Notes: generated by a model not told the origin, from the letters alone. 64,000 nt of DNA from Rossellomorea marisflavi (GCF_022170785.1 NZ_CP081870.1:2778001-2842000); one strand, 5' to 3'; positions 40,051 through 49,729 are shown, counted from the first letter of the stretch. A program made the numbers and translations.

Positions 40051-41883
40051 TTATTTCGAATCTGTGTCGTCCATTTTCAGGACGGCCATGAATGCTTCCT
40101 GTGGTACCTCTACGGAACCGACGGACTTCATTCGTTTTTTACCTTCTTTTTGTTTCTCGAGAAGCTTACGCTTACGGGAGATGTCCCCGCCGTAACATTT
40201 AGCCAGTACGTTCTTGCGGATGGCCTTGATGGTTGAGCGGGCAACGATTTTTTGTCCGATCGCCGCTTGGATCGGCACTTCGAACTGCTGTCTCGGGATG
40301 AGCTGCTTGAGCTTTTCCACAATGAGTTTCCCTCGTTCGTAGGCAAAGTCCATGTGGACGATGAAGCTCAGGGCATCGACGTTCTCTCCGTTCAGGAGGA
40401 TGTCCATCTTCACAAGCTTGGATTGCTTATAACCAATGAGTTCATAATCGAAGGAGGCATACCCTTTCGTATTGGACTTCAATTGATCGAAGAAGTCATA
40501 GACGATTTCCGCCAGCGGAATTTCGTAGACGATGTTGACGCGCGTATCATCCATGTACTGCATGTCGATGAAGTTCCCACGCTTATTCTGGCATAGCTCC
40601 ATGACCGCGCCGACATAATCATTCGGTACCATGATGGTCGCCTTTACGTACGGCTCCTGTACATGATCAACCTTCTGAGGATCCGGCATCATGGATGGAT
40701 TATCGACGCTCAGGCTCTCTCCATCTGTCAGTTGTACATGATAGATAACGCTCGGCGCCGTCGTGATCAGGTCGATCTTGAATTCCCGCTCGATACGTTC
40801 TTGGATGATCTCCATATGAAGGAGTCCAAGGAAACCACAGCGGAAACCGAAACCGAGTGCCTGGGAGGTCTCAGGTTCATACTGCAGGGCCGAGTCATTC
40901 AGTTCAAGCTTTTCAAGGGCTTCACGTAGATCATTGTATCGATTGGAATCGATCGGGTACAGACCGCAGTAAACCATTGGGTTCATGCGGCGGTAACCTG
41001 GAAGTGCTTCTTCAGCCGGGTTGTTTGCAAGGGTGATGGTGTCCCCCACACGGGTGTCCCCAACATTCTTGATAGACGCGGTCAGGAAGCCAACATCCCC
41101 GACGGTAAGCTCCTTTAGTCCAGTTGGTTTCGGTGTGAAAACGCCGACCTCTGTGACTTCAAATTCCTTGCCGGTTGCCATCATACGGACCTTATCCCCG
41201 ACTTTGACGCTCCCTTCCATCACACGGATGTAAGCGACGACGCCCCTGTATGCATCATAGAGGGAGTCAAAGATCAAGGCTTTCAGTGGCGCATCGGGAT
41301 CACCCTGTGGAGCAGGTACTTTCTCCACGATCTGTTCTAGGATATCCTCGATTCCGATTCCCGCCTTGGCAGAAGCGAGGACCGCATCCGATGCATCCAG
41401 TCCGATGACATCTTCCACTTCCTGTCTGACCCTTTCAGGATCTGCCGCAGGGAGGTCGATCTTATTGATGACCGGCAAAATTTCTAGATCATTGTCCAAA
41501 GCCAGGTACACGTTGGCAAGGGTCTGTGCTTCGATCCCTTGTGCTGCGTCAACAACGAGTACGGCCCCTTCGCACGCTGCAAGGCTTCGGGATACTTCAT
41601 ATGTAAAATCGACATGTCCCGGAGTATCAATCAAATGGAAAATATACTCCTCGCCGTCTTTCGCCGCATATTTCAACTGAACTGAATTCAGTTTGATAGT
41701 AATTCCGCGCTCTCTCTCAAGGTCCATGGAATCGAGCAGCTGCTCTTTCATTTCACGGGCGGTCAGCGCTTTTGTCTTTTCAAGGATTCGGTCAGCCAAG
41801 GTCGATTTCCCATGATCGATATGCGCGATGATGGAAAAGTTCCTGATCCTGGACTGTCTGTTCAATTTTTCTTCACGATTCAT
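40051..41883 (-). CDS. lepA: elongation factor 4 (LepA)
   Basis: Ribosome-associated translational GTPase that back-translocates stalled ribosomes or aids initiation. The 610-residue protein has G1 HIDHGKST at 21-28, [17 protein letters not shown]-like domains II, III and V, and the LepA-specific C-terminal domain ([25 protein letters not shown] split in two parts). The start at 41883 ([15 protein letters not shown]) fits the family; the longer frame adds nine residues over the ribosome site. Confidence 0.97.
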   Translation of the reverse strand: MNREEKLNRQSRIRNFSIIAHIDHGKSTLADRILEKTKALTAREMKEQLLDSMDLERERGITIKLNSVQLKYAAKDGEEYIFHLIDTPGHVDFTYEVSRSLAACEGAVLVVDAAQGIEAQTLANVYLALDNDLEILPVINKIDLPAADPERVRQEVEDVIGLDASDAVLASAKAGIGIEDILEQIVEKVPAPQGDPDAPLKALIFDSLYDAYRGVVAYIRVMEGSVKVGDKVRMMATGKEFEVTEVGVFTPKPTGLKELTVGDVGFLTASIKNVGDTRVGDTITLANNPAEEALPGYRRMNPMVYCGLYPIDSNRYNDLREALEKLELNDSALQYEPETSQALGFGFRCGFLGLLHMEIIQERIEREFKIDLITTAPSVIYHVQLTDGESLSVDNPSMMPDPQKVDHVQEPYVKATIMVPNDYVGAVMELCQNKRGNFIDMQYMDDTRVNIVYEIPLAEIVYDFFDQLKSNTKGYASFDYELIGYKQSKLVKMDILLNGENVDALSFIVHMDFAYERGKLIVEKLKQLIPRQQFEVPIQAAIGQKIVARSTIKAIRKNVLAKCYGGDISRKRKLLEKQKEGKKRMKSVGSVEVPQEAFMAVLKMDDTDSK

Positions 41884-41977
41884 TCTATGTTCAACTCCTG
41901 TAAATTCCACACATATACACTAGTTTGAATTATAGCAGTACCATCTGCAATATTCAATGTAAACTGAAGCCGCCAGA

Positions 41978-42316
41978 TTATATGAGTGAACTAAGGAAGT
42001 CGAGGAGCTTATTGGTGATGCCCTCCACCAGTCCTGCGATGGTCTTACCGATGGACGAAAAGAAATTATAGGCCTTCATTTCCTCAAGCTTTTCCTTCTT
42101 TTCTTTTAGTGTCTTCCCCTCGACATCTTTACCCAATACGGTTGCTTCAATATTCCCTTCATTATCCTCCGAAACCTTTACCGGTGCGGAGAAGGCATCC
42201 TCATGCTGTGCGCCTTTCGTTTCTACGATCCCATCATTGGCATATTGCATTCCGATCAGCACGCCGAGGAATAAGGCCACCGCCAAAACAAGACATTTCA
42301 ATGTGAACATCTTCAT
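41978..42316 (-). CDS. yqxA: YqxA family (DUF3679) protein
   Basis: A 112-residue protein with an N-terminal transmembrane helix (LKCLVLAVALFLGVLIGMQYA), a charged central region and a hydrophobic C-terminal helix. Same length and place as B. subtilis YqxA, between spoIIP and lepA. The start at 42316 follows AAGGAGAAGGG; the longer frame begins inside the end of spoIIP. It lies 16 bases after spoIIP and is probably cotranscribed. Function unknown. Confidence 0.9.
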   Translation of the reverse strand: MKMFTLKCLVLAVALFLGVLIGMQYANDGIVETKGAQHEDAFSAPVKVSEDNEGNIEATVLGKDVEGKTLKEKKEKLEEMKAYNFFSSIGKTIAGLVEGITNKLLDFLSSLI

Positions 42317-42332
42317 GAACGCCCTTCTCCTT

Positions 42333-43043
42333 TCATCTTTTCGTTTCACCGTTCAGGTAATCAGCGTATGCTTTTGAAAAAGCGCGGGCAGACCGTCCGA
42401 TCTCTTCGGCCGTATTATCTACCCCTCCGAACTCCAGTAGAAGGGAGTGACCCGACAAGTCCTGATTGAATACTCCGTTTGTCTCTGCACCGCTTTTGAG
42501 GATGATCCCACGGGTGATACCGGGGGAAGCAGACTCAAGTTCTGAGACCATTAACTGGGCAAATTCAAGGTTCTTCTTATACCCTGGTTGATCCTGGCCG
42601 ATGACAAAAGCAATCCTCGCATAGGGTTTATCATGGATGGTGACCGTGGAGACGGAAGGGCCCACAGCGTCACGATGAATATCCAGGAGTGTGACTGGCT
42701 GTCGATGACTGAGGATCACTGGGATGAGGATCTCCCGCGACTTTTCATAGGCCCTGCCGTACGGAATGTTTTGTTCAAGTAGCTTTTGGATCACATCCGT
42801 ACGGTCGAGTTCCGCTTGGACACGCTCTTTTCCCAGCTCTTTCTTGATCATGACCCCTGCGTCCATGACCGTACTTCCGTCCCCATAGGCCTCCTCCGAA
42901 TGGGTGAAATACAAGAAAACTTTTCCTTCCGGCAAATGACTGTAGAAATGACCGGCCGGGATGAGGGTAAGGGTAAACAAGAGTAGGGCAGGCTTTTTGA
43001 AAAACCGTATCAGAGAACAATTCCGATTACTTTCTACCATCAT
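42333..43043 (-). CDS. spoIIP: stage II sporulation protein P, short form
   Basis: Peptidoglycan amidase that with SpoIID and SpoIIM drives engulfment. The 236-residue protein has a transmembrane anchor (about 18-36) followed almost at once by the amidase domain, with zinc/catalytic residues at His48 (FLYFTHSEEAY), His123 (LLDIHRDA) and Glu204 (LLLEFGGVDN). The rest aligns well with B. subtilis SpoIIP, which is about 400 residues; here the long region between anchor and amidase domain is missing. The start is ATG at 43043 or 43040 with AAGGTG upstream. A second, full-length copy elsewhere in the genome cannot be excluded. Confidence 0.88.
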   Translation of the reverse strand: MMVESNRNCSLIRFFKKPALLLFTLTLIPAGHFYSHLPEGKVFLYFTHSEEAYGDGSTVMDAGVMIKKELGKERVQAELDRTDVIQKLLEQNIPYGRAYEKSREILIPVILSHRQPVTLLDIHRDAVGPSVSTVTIHDKPYARIAFVIGQDQPGYKKNLEFAQLMVSELESASPGITRGIILKSGAETNGVFNQDLSGHSLLLEFGGVDNTAEEIGRSARAFSKAYADYLNGETKR

Positions 43044-43152
43044 CAGGCACCTTCTTTCATGCCTCTCACTAGTATTTCTATTCATCTGATAGAGATGATA
43101 GAACGGCAATTAGTAGCATTATCGGGAATTCCCCTCGGATTTAAACCCCCAT

Positions 43153-43177
43153 GCAAAAAACCCCCTCTGGGCAGGGG
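43153..43177 (-). terminator. terminator of gpr
   Basis: GCCCCCT and AGAGGGGG form a GC-rich hairpin followed on the minus strand by TTTTTTG. It separates gpr from spoIIP. Confidence 0.88.
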
Positions 43178-43178
43178 G

Positions 43179-44291
43179 CTATCTCGTTTTGAATCCGGTA
43201 TCGTCCTGGTCGACTGCTTCATGGAGTGCGGCGTTCAGCCCGTTGGCGATCAGGTTGGCCATATCCTCGATGAACACATCCACTTCCTTCGGCGTGACCA
43301 TGAGATTATGGCCGATCGGGGCCAGGACTTCATGGATCAGCTTCCTTTTCTCATCATCATCGAGGTTTCCGACAACTCCCAAAAATGTTTGCCGGTGAGC
43401 TTCCTCCGGCAGGTCATCATCGGTAAGCTTACGCCTTTCGCCAAAGCTGAGTCCGGCCGGGGCAAGGGACCGGGACGGCCGGTCTCCTTCCCTCATCTCT
43501 TTGCCGAAATGCTTCAGTAGAAAATCCACTGTATCGCTGACAATCGTGACGGCATCGAGTACTGTCGGAACACCGATGGCAAAGACGGGTACCCCTAGCG
43601 TCTCTTCATCCAAGCCTTTCCTTTTGTTCCCCACACCTGAACCTGGATGTATTCCCGTATCCGAGATCTGAATGGTCGCATTTACACGCTCAATGGATCG
43701 CGAGGCAAGAGCATCGATGGCGATGATAAAGTCCGGTTTTGACTTTTCCACCACACCGAAGATGATATCGCTCGTCTCGATTCCTGTAAGCCCCATGACG
43801 CCTGGGACAATGGCGCTCACGGAGCGATACCCTTCCTCGACGGATTCAGGCTGAAGTCTGAACAGATGCCTGGTCACGATGACATCTTCGCACACCCTTG
43901 GTCCGAGAGAATCCGGCGTCACATTCCAGTTTCCCAGCCCTACAATCAAGCAGCTGGCGTCTTTCGCGATGTTCTTGTTCTCGATGAATCGTGAAAATTC
44001 CCTTGCAAATATTTTCTCGACCCTTTGCTGGAGCTCTGTGTCCTCTTCACGAATGCCAAAGGCTTCAATGGTCAGATAGTTCCCGGCCTTTTTTCCGATC
44101 TTCTCTTCGCCTTCCTTTGAAACGGACACGAGGGAGACTTTCACATCGTCTTCTTCCTTTTCTTTGATAATGACCCCGGATATTTCAGATTGATCCTCCC
44201 CCTGGTCGACGAGTGCCATCTCCCTTGCTTCAACGGCGAGATCAGTTCGGACTTCATAAACGCTTAAATCGAGTTTTTCTTCCTTTTTCAT
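43179..44291 (-). CDS. gpr: germination protease GPR
   Basis: Atypical protease that degrades small acid-soluble spore proteins during germination; made as an inactive zymogen in the forespore. The 370-residue protein begins [22 protein letters not shown], with the propeptide cleaved near [10 protein letters not shown], and contains [16 protein letters not shown] and the [21 protein letters not shown] segment in two family blocks. It is divergent from rpsT and preceded by a forespore-type promoter candidate. Confidence 0.96.
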   Translation of the reverse strand: MKKEEKLDLSVYEVRTDLAVEAREMALVDQGEDQSEISGVIIKEKEEDDVKVSLVSVSKEGEEKIGKKAGNYLTIEAFGIREEDTELQQRVEKIFAREFSRFIENKNIAKDASCLIVGLGNWNVTPDSLGPRVCEDVIVTRHLFRLQPESVEEGYRSVSAIVPGVMGLTGIETSDIIFGVVEKSKPDFIIAIDALASRSIERVNATIQISDTGIHPGSGVGNKRKGLDEETLGVPVFAIGVPTVLDAVTIVSDTVDFLLKHFGKEMREGDRPSRSLAPAGLSFGERRKLTDDDLPEEAHRQTFLGVVGNLDDDEKRKLIHEVLAPIGHNLMVTPKEVDVFIEDMANLIANGLNAALHEAVDQDDTGFKTR

Positions 44292-44324
44292 GCGCGCGTA
44301 CCTCCACGTCTGGATTCTTGCTAT

Positions 44325-44354
44325 TATATTTTCCTTAAGGCCGCCGCTTCATTC
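44325..44354 (-). promoter_or_regulatory. possible forespore promoter of gpr
   Basis: On the minus strand GAATG (44354-44350), 18 bases, then AAATATA (44331-44325), a partial match to the sigma-G consensus. The overlapping GGAAAATAT also resembles a sigma-F -10. gpr is forespore-expressed in B. subtilis. Confidence 0.35.
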
Positions 44355-44378
44355 ACCCGTTTAAATTCATCCTGAGTA

Positions 44379-44407
44379 TTGCAATCTGCCGGTGCGTTTG
44401 ATAAAAT
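44379..44407 (+). promoter_or_regulatory. sigma-A promoter of rpsT
   Basis: TTGCAA (44379-44384), a 17-base spacer and TAAAAT (44402-44407), with TGA before the -10. Confidence 0.8.
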
Positions 44408-44481
44408 ATCACTTGTTCTTATTAGTTAGGAATATACACGAGTCAAATAGAATCTCGAACCTTTTGTAGGAGGTGACAGAA

Positions 44482-44733
44482 ATGCCAAACATTAAATCAG
44501 CTATCAAACGCGTGAGAACAAACAACGAACGCAACGTTAAAAATGCAGCTGTGAAATCTTCAATGCGTACTGCGATCAAGAAAGCAGAAGCGGCAGCTAC
44601 TAATAACGAAGATAACGCACAAGAACTAGCGAAAGTAGCCGTGAGCCAGCTTGACAAAGCAGCTCAAAAAGGTTTGATCCACAAAAACACTGCGGATCGC
44701 CAAAAAGCTCGCCTAATGAAAAAAGCGAACTAA
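44482..44733 (+). CDS. rpsT: 30S ribosomal protein bS20
   Basis: An 83-residue basic helical protein binding 16S rRNA, starting [23 protein letters not shown] at 44482 follows the very strong TAGGAGGTGA at 44467-44476; the GTG at 44473 lies within that site. It is alone on the plus strand, between gpr and holA, with its own promoter and terminator. Low use of rare codons fits high expression. Confidence 0.98.
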   Translation: MPNIKSAIKRVRTNNERNVKNAAVKSSMRTAIKKAEAAATNNEDNAQELAKVAVSQLDKAAQKGLIHKNTADRQKARLMKKAN

Positions 44734-44735
44734 TG

Positions 44736-44775
44736 AAAAAACCATTCCGTTTTACGATCGGAATGGTTTTTTTGT
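44736..44775 (+). terminator. terminator of rpsT
   Basis: AAAAACCATTCCG and CGGAATGGTTTTT form a perfect stem of 13 bp, followed by further T. Confidence 0.95.
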
Positions 44776-44816
44776 GTTTATATGTTCTTTTATTTTGTGA
44801 AGATGGGGATTGAGGT

Positions 44817-44983
44817 GGAACGTTGACCGTTCCTTTCCGCTCCAGGCGCTTGCTTTCCGCAGGGAGGAAGTCGAGCCTCCTCGGCTGCGCCTCCGGGGTC
44901 TCGAGCTTTCCTCTTTTCCCGTCGGAGTAATGCCCCTTCCGCTTTAATCCACTTTGTGATTGTTGATGAGGGTCCCCATAAAG
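44817..44983. repeat. intergenic repeat, copy A
   Basis: A 167-base element beginning ggaacgttga-ccgttcctttccgc and ending near gatgagggtccccata. It aligns without gaps to copy B, 224 bases downstream. It contains GC-rich blocks able to fold (gaggaagtcgagcctcctc and a cggggtctcgag block) in an otherwise AT-rich gap. No coding potential was accepted. The style matches dispersed intergenic repeats known from Bacillaceae. Confidence 0.8.
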
Positions 44984-45040
44984 TCAACATCCTGCCTCGA
45001 GTCTTGAACGTTCCCTTCTTTATATGAGGAGAGGCTCATT

Positions 45041-45207
45041 GGAACATTGATCGTTCCTTTCCGCTGTAGGGGCCAACTTTCCGCGGGGAGGAAGTCGAGC
45101 CTCCTCAGCTGCGCTTCCGGGGTCTCGATCATTTCTCTTTTCCCGTCGGAGTCATGCCCCTTCCGCTTCAATCCACTCTGTGATTGTTGATGGGGTTTCC
45201 CATGAAT
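45041..45207. repeat. intergenic repeat, copy B
   Basis: Direct repeat of copy A at a fixed offset of 224 bases, same strand, no gaps, with scattered substitutions. Conserved blocks include cgttcctttccgct, aggaagtcgagcctcctc, tcttttcccgtcggagt and atgccccttccgctt. The rest of the 44776-45314 gap shows no gene. Confidence 0.8.
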
Positions 45208-45314
45208 GAAACATTCTTCCATTCAATTCTTGTACGTTCATTTTCATTTTTACTGGCGTCTTAATAATGGATCGTGTTAAGTATTCATATTGTGCTTGTC
45301 ATGCTTTTTCCTTT

Positions 45315-46334
45315 TCACAGCGCATGCAGCTTCAAGAGGAAGAGCTCGATCATGAGTTCTTTTTTGATTTTTCCGGATTTGATTTCGTAATCTCCCTGTG
45401 AGAGGAGGTCGATGATGCGGGATAGCTGCGCGTCGTCGAAGTGTTTTGCCTGGCCTGCGGCGAGCTTCACCCTGAATGGGTGGACTTTTAGGTTGGTGGC
45501 GATTTTTTGTTGGCCGTAGCCTCTTCTCGATAGCTCCTTCACTCCATAGATCAAGCGGAACTGACCGGCAAGGATGGCCAGGATCTTTAGGGGCTCTTCG
45601 TTCTGCTTCAAGAGGTCATAATAGATCCTGAGTGCCTCATCGGTACGCCTTTGGACGACCTTGTCGACGAGGGCGAAGATATTTTGTTCAAGAGAACGGG
45701 CCGTGAGCTTTTCTACGACGGCTGCATCAACGAGGTTCGTGTCACTTGCATAGAGGGACAGCTTGTCTAATTCCTGAGTGAGCATCATCAAATTGGTCCC
45801 CGCAAGGTTGATGAGGAGTTCCACTGCTTCTTCATCGATCTGGACCCCGTGCGTCGTGGCGCGCTCCCGGATCCACGATTTCAGCTCCTGTTCCGACAGT
45901 TTTTTTGCCTCGACCACCTCTCCGGCTTTTTTCAAGGCTTTCGTGATCTTTTTGCGCTCATCTAGCTTTTCATAATGGGCTGTGATGACAAGGATCGTGT
46001 ATGGGGCCGGTGACTGTATGTAATCTTCCAGGCGCTTTACGTTATGCTCCACTTTCCCCTTTGATTTCTCAGATGTGAGGAAAATAGGGTTCTGAAGGAT
46101 CACGACTCTCCTCTCTCCCATGAATGGAAAGGTTTCGGCATCTTCAATCGCTACTTCCACCGGTGTTTCTTCCAAATCATAGGTTGAAAAGTTGAAGTCC
46201 ATTTCTTCTTCCGTGATGGCATGGGATATGATCCTTTGCCGGGTTTCGTTAATAATAAATGATTCATTTCCGTAAACTAAGTAAATCGGGGAGAATCGGG
46301 CATTCTCTATTTTCTTCCAGATATCGATAACCAA
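45315..46334 (-). CDS. holA: DNA polymerase III subunit delta
   Basis: Clamp-loader subunit that opens the sliding clamp. The 339-residue protein aligns along its length with B. subtilis HolA (YqeN), including DAETFPFMGERRVVIL, LEDYIQSPAPYTILV, RSLEQNIFALVDKVV and NLKVHPFRVKLA. The start is TTG at 46334 (MVIDIWKKI), nine bases after GGAGAG; the longest frame begins with a TTG at 46349 inside that site. It is transcribed alone, divergent from yqzM. Confidence 0.95.
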   Translation of the reverse strand: MVIDIWKKIENARFSPIYLVYGNESFIINETRQRIISHAITEEEMDFNFSTYDLEETPVEVAIEDAETFPFMGERRVVILQNPIFLTSEKSKGKVEHNVKRLEDYIQSPAPYTILVITAHYEKLDERKKITKALKKAGEVVEAKKLSEQELKSWIRERATTHGVQIDEEAVELLINLAGTNLMMLTQELDKLSLYASDTNLVDAAVVEKLTARSLEQNIFALVDKVVQRRTDEALRIYYDLLKQNEEPLKILAILAGQFRLIYGVKELSRRGYGQQKIATNLKVHPFRVKLAAGQAKHFDDAQLSRIIDLLSQGDYEIKSGKIKKELMIELFLLKLHAL

Positions 46335-46507
46335 GACAGCACTCTCCAATATTTCTTTCTATCCCTCTATGGTAGAAAAGCTTTACCCATTTGGCAAGTG
46401 GAAAAGGGGACGCCCGCCGTAAAGGACACCCCCTATATCTATATTAACGCGACAGCAGAAGACCTAGGAACCTTGAGCTGCAGCGGTATTTCCCTCTTGT
46501 AGATTAG

Positions 46508-46539
46508 TGTCACCCCATGCCTCGGTCTTATGGGTGACA
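46508..46539. other. unexplained hairpin in the holA-yqzM gap
   Basis: TGTCACCCCAT (46508-46518) and ATGGGTGACA (46530-46539) pair over 10 bp with one bulge. There is no T-run on either side, so it is not a normal terminator. The remaining gap 46335-46616 shows no gene. Confidence 0.5.
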
Positions 46540-46629
46540 ACTCTTGTCAGTAAAGGAAAATGTAAAGTGAAAGTATAGATTTTTACCGGGTGATGCTCTA
46601 TACTAAAATAGAAATAGGAGGGGTAAAAG

Positions 46630-46764
46630 TTGAATCAATTCGAAAAGAACGTACAATCGAAACGTAATGATGCAGTAGATTCAGGCGTCGGCTTTGTTGT
46701 CTCTTTTGGCTTCTTCGCTGTCATGTTCGTAATTGCAACCGTTATCAAACTCATCGGTTCATAA
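46630..46764 (+). CDS. yqzM: YqzM family small membrane protein
   Basis: A 44-residue protein starting MNQFEKNVQSKRNDAVDSGV with one C-terminal transmembrane helix (GFVVSFGFFAVMFVIATVIK). It is almost identical to B. subtilis YqzM (44 residues), which lies in the same place between comEC and holA. The start is TTG at 46630 after AGGAGGGG. Function unknown. It was read directly because it is below usual ORF size. Confidence 0.93.
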   Translation: MNQFEKNVQSKRNDAVDSGVGFVVSFGFFAVMFVIATVIKLIGS

Positions 46765-46777
46765 AAGAACAGGAAGG

Positions 46778-46888
46778 AGGCAGACCAAAAAGGGTCACGG
46801 TTCTTCAATTCCCGTATATGGTACTCACCGAAGTATCCTACACATGACTTGAAGCTCCATGACGCTTTTACCGGTCTGCCTTTTTTTC
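46778..46888 (+). ncRNA. structured RNA element or complex terminator after yqzM
   Basis: Nested helices on the plus strand: AGGCAGACC (46778-46786) with GGTCTGCCT (46873-46881); gtca (46794-46797) with tgac (46860-46863); CTTCAA (46803-46808) with TTGAAG (46849-46854); ggtact (46820-46825) with agtatcc (46832-46838, one bulge). The outer stem is followed by seven T, so transcription should end here. A simple terminator would not need an 86-base loop that itself folds. Family unknown. Confidence 0.5.
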
Positions 46889-46899
46889 ATACTCCCATC

Positions 46900-49173
46900 C
46901 TATGGCCGGTGGGCAGAAAACGTTCCGCTTCCCCTCCAAAAACGATAGGTCACCGCCCCATCATCCGCTGTGTTGTAGATTATTACGCCCCCCTTCTCCA
47001 GGCGAGCCACCACATCGGGGTGCGGATGTCCGAATCGATTATCCTTGCCGGCTGAAATAATCGCTACTTTTGGGTCCACCGTTTCCAAAAATTCAACCGA
47101 CGTACTTGATGCACTTCCGTGGTGACCGACCTTCAGGACGTCCGCTTCAACGTTATACCGGCGGATCATCTTCCGTTCCCCGCTTTCTTCCAAATCTCCG
47201 GTGAAGAGCCATTTCATCCCGCCGATATGGGCATAAATCACAAGGGAGTCATCATTCCCTTCATACACAGCGTCATCGGGTGAAAGGATCGAAAACGAGC
47301 TTTCACCCGCCTGCCACTCGTCTCCCATCTTCGCCTCCCGGACTTCACTTCCTTTTGCAGCCAACATGACTTCCTCCATCACTTCCTTTTGAGCACTTCC
47401 CGGAGAAATCCACACTTCCTTTACTTTCATCCCTTCCAGTACATCCACCGCCCCGCCTACATGATCAAGATCGCCGTGGGTAAGAATCAGTTTGTCGATC
47501 GACCCGATGCCCTTGCTTTTCAAATAAGGCACCACGATATCCTTCCCCGTTGAGAAGGTCTTCTTCCTCTCCTCCCACTCTTCCTGAGGGAACATCAGAT
47601 TCCCTCCTGTATCGATCAGGTATGTCCCCTGGTTAAAAGGGAGATCGATAAGGATCGAATCCCCCTGCCCGACATCAATGAACGAGATTTCACCGTACGG
47701 GCGAAAGGTATTCCACATGAGATGGAGACTGATAAACAAAACAAGGATCACAGCGGATTTGATCTGTCTCCCCTTTTCCATGAGCATGAAACCAACCCAG
47801 ATGATGCCGAAATAACCGCCCGTCACGATTGCGTGGGGCCTGCCAAGAATGAGCGTACTGAACGGGAAGGACGCAAGGAACAAAGAGAATCGATCCGTCC
47901 ATCCAAGCAAGGATTGATAAAGATCCATGGCAAAAGGAAGATGAATGCCCATGATCGTGACAGCATACAGAATGAAAGCCGCAGGGAGGATGACGAGGGA
48001 ATAGAGTGGAACGTACAATAAATTCGTCACAAATCCGATCATGGAAAACTTAAAGAAATGATGGAGGATGAAAGGTAAAGATGCCACCTGGGAAACGTAG
48101 GTCACCTTAAAGGCCTGAAGAAGGGTCGAAGAGCTCGAGAGGATCCGATTGGAGGAGAGCACGAGTGAAAAACTGACAAAGAAGGACAGCTGGAATCCGG
48201 CATGAAACAAGAGGAAGGGGTCATAAAAGACCATTACGCTGAAGATGATATTGAGACTATCGAGAGTCTTGATTCCAAGGAAGGCTTTTTGCCCGAGGAG
48301 GATGACGATGAGCATGGACGAAGCCCTCACGACAGATGGTGCGGCGCCCGTAAGTACCATATAACCAAGAAGGAACACGATCACGACCCACCCTGCACGT
48401 TCTTTCCGCAGTCCCGCACGGAGAAGCAGGAAGAATACACATGCCGAGATGAGCCCAACATGAAGGCCCGAGATCGCAAGGAGATGAACAACTCCAAGGG
48501 CCCTGTATGCTTCCATAGTCTCTTCTGCTATCTCCCCCGTTTCCCCGAATAGCAGGGCCTGGGTGATGCCGACCGCTTCAGGGGGAAAGCCTGAAGCAAT
48601 CAACTTCAATCCCTCTGACCTGACCTGCACAAGCTTGTCACTCCAACTGTTTGCTGGCACGCAGGTGCTGAAAGAATCGACTTTAAGGGTCCAATAGATC
48701 TTCTGCTGATACAGATACTTCTTGTAATCGAATAAGTTGGGGTTCCCGCTCCCGTTTGGGGCCATGAGTTCTCCCGACACGGTACAGGATGTTCCTGGGG
48801 ATATCGATGAGAATAGTTCTTTTTCTGATAGGGATGACAAATAATAGGTGAGGGCTACCGACTCCCCTCCTGTGTCAACGGGAGAAGAAAAGCGGTTTCC
48901 ATCAATGGATGGGATGTTCGTGAAGGTGATCAGGAAGTTGGTTTGATCTGGAGAAAGGATGCTGAAGCGGCTGTTCTGTTGGTAGAGTCCGTTCAGGTAT
49001 GAGAGGAAGATAAGGAAGCAACAAAAGAAGATCCGGGGGGATTTCCGCAAGAATAAGGAGAGAAACAGAAGGGAAAGAACGAAAGCACCCCAAACCCATT
49101 GAAGTGCCAGAAGCGTCCCTGCCAACACGGAGATCCCTCCGTACAGAAAGAACTCCCTATCGACTCTATTCAT
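46900..49173 (-). CDS. comEC: DNA internalization protein ComEC
   Basis: Membrane channel that carries single-stranded DNA into the cell during transformation. The 757-residue protein has N-terminal transmembrane helices with the OB-fold DUF4131 region, the central Competence domain (EAYRALGVVHLLAISGLHVGL split over two helices), more helices, and a C-terminal metallo-beta-lactamase domain with LTHGDLDHVGG and VGHHGSASST that may act as the nuclease. It overlaps comEB by eight bases, third in the comE operon. Confidence 0.96.
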   Translation of the reverse strand: MNRVDREFFLYGGISVLAGTLLALQWVWGAFVLSLLFLSLFLRKSPRIFFCCFLIFLSYLNGLYQQNSRFSILSPDQTNFLITFTNIPSIDGNRFSSPVDTGGESVALTYYLSSLSEKELFSSISPGTSCTVSGELMAPNGSGNPNLFDYKKYLYQQKIYWTLKVDSFSTCVPANSWSDKLVQVRSEGLKLIASGFPPEAVGITQALLFGETGEIAEETMEAYRALGVVHLLAISGLHVGLISACVFFLLLRAGLRKERAGWVVIVFLLGYMVLTGAAPSVVRASSMLIVILLGQKAFLGIKTLDSLNIIFSVMVFYDPFLLFHAGFQLSFFVSFSLVLSSNRILSSSSTLLQAFKVTYVSQVASLPFILHHFFKFSMIGFVTNLLYVPLYSLVILPAAFILYAVTIMGIHLPFAMDLYQSLLGWTDRFSLFLASFPFSTLILGRPHAIVTGGYFGIIWVGFMLMEKGRQIKSAVILVLFISLHLMWNTFRPYGEISFIDVGQGDSILIDLPFNQGTYLIDTGGNLMFPQEEWEERKKTFSTGKDIVVPYLKSKGIGSIDKLILTHGDLDHVGGAVDVLEGMKVKEVWISPGSAQKEVMEEVMLAAKGSEVREAKMGDEWQAGESSFSILSPDDAVYEGNDDSLVIYAHIGGMKWLFTGDLEESGERKMIRRYNVEADVLKVGHHGSASSTSVEFLETVDPKVAIISAGKDNRFGHPHPDVVARLEKGGVIIYNTADDGAVTYRFWRGSGTFSAHRP

Positions 49174-49729
49174 TGAATAGTTTCATATATTCCTGTTCAT
49201 AGTGGCTGACTTTTTCTTCATCAGCTCCGCATGCTTTTAGATCTGCAATCATCCCGGTGATCATGTCTGCTTTTTCACGGTGGTGCACATCGATGCTGTT
49301 TTCATCGAATTGAACCTTTTCCACCTTGACCCCTGCCTGTTCAAATAGCTGGATTGCATAAGGATGGTTCTTGTAATCTTTCGCATAATAAACCGTTGTG
49401 ATGCCCGCTTGGATAATGGCTTTGCAGCATTGCAGGCAAGGAAAATGTGTCACATATATATCGGACTGTCCTGAACCGACGCCAAATTTCGCACATTGGA
49501 GAAGGGCATTCATCTCTGCGTGGATCGTGCGCACACAATGGTTATCGATCACATAGCAGCCTTCGTCGATACAATGATCCCCTCCAGCGATGGAGCCATT
49601 ATATCCTCCTGCAATGATCCTTTTATCCCTTACAATCGTTGCACCGACGGCAAGCCTTGTACAGGTGCTCCTAAGTGCCAGCAAATGACTTTGCGCCATG
49701 AAATATTGATGCCACGCAATTCGTTCCAT
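49166..49729 (-). CDS. comEB: ComEB, dCMP deaminase family
   Basis: A 187-residue zinc-dependent deaminase of the dCMP deaminase type. Zinc and catalytic residues are His70-Ala-Glu72 in HAEMNALLQ and Cys98/Cys101 in PCLQCCK. It is second in comEA-EB-EC; in B. subtilis it is not strictly required for transformation, with a reported role in polar localisation of ComGA. It overlaps comEC by eight bases. Confidence 0.95.
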   Translation of the reverse strand: MERIAWHQYFMAQSHLLALRSTCTRLAVGATIVRDKRIIAGGYNGSIAGGDHCIDEGCYVIDNHCVRTIHAEMNALLQCAKFGVGSGQSDIYVTHFPCLQCCKAIIQAGITTVYYAKDYKNHPYAIQLFEQAGVKVEKVQFDENSIDVHHREKADMITGMIADLKACGADEEKVSHYEQEYMKLFNE

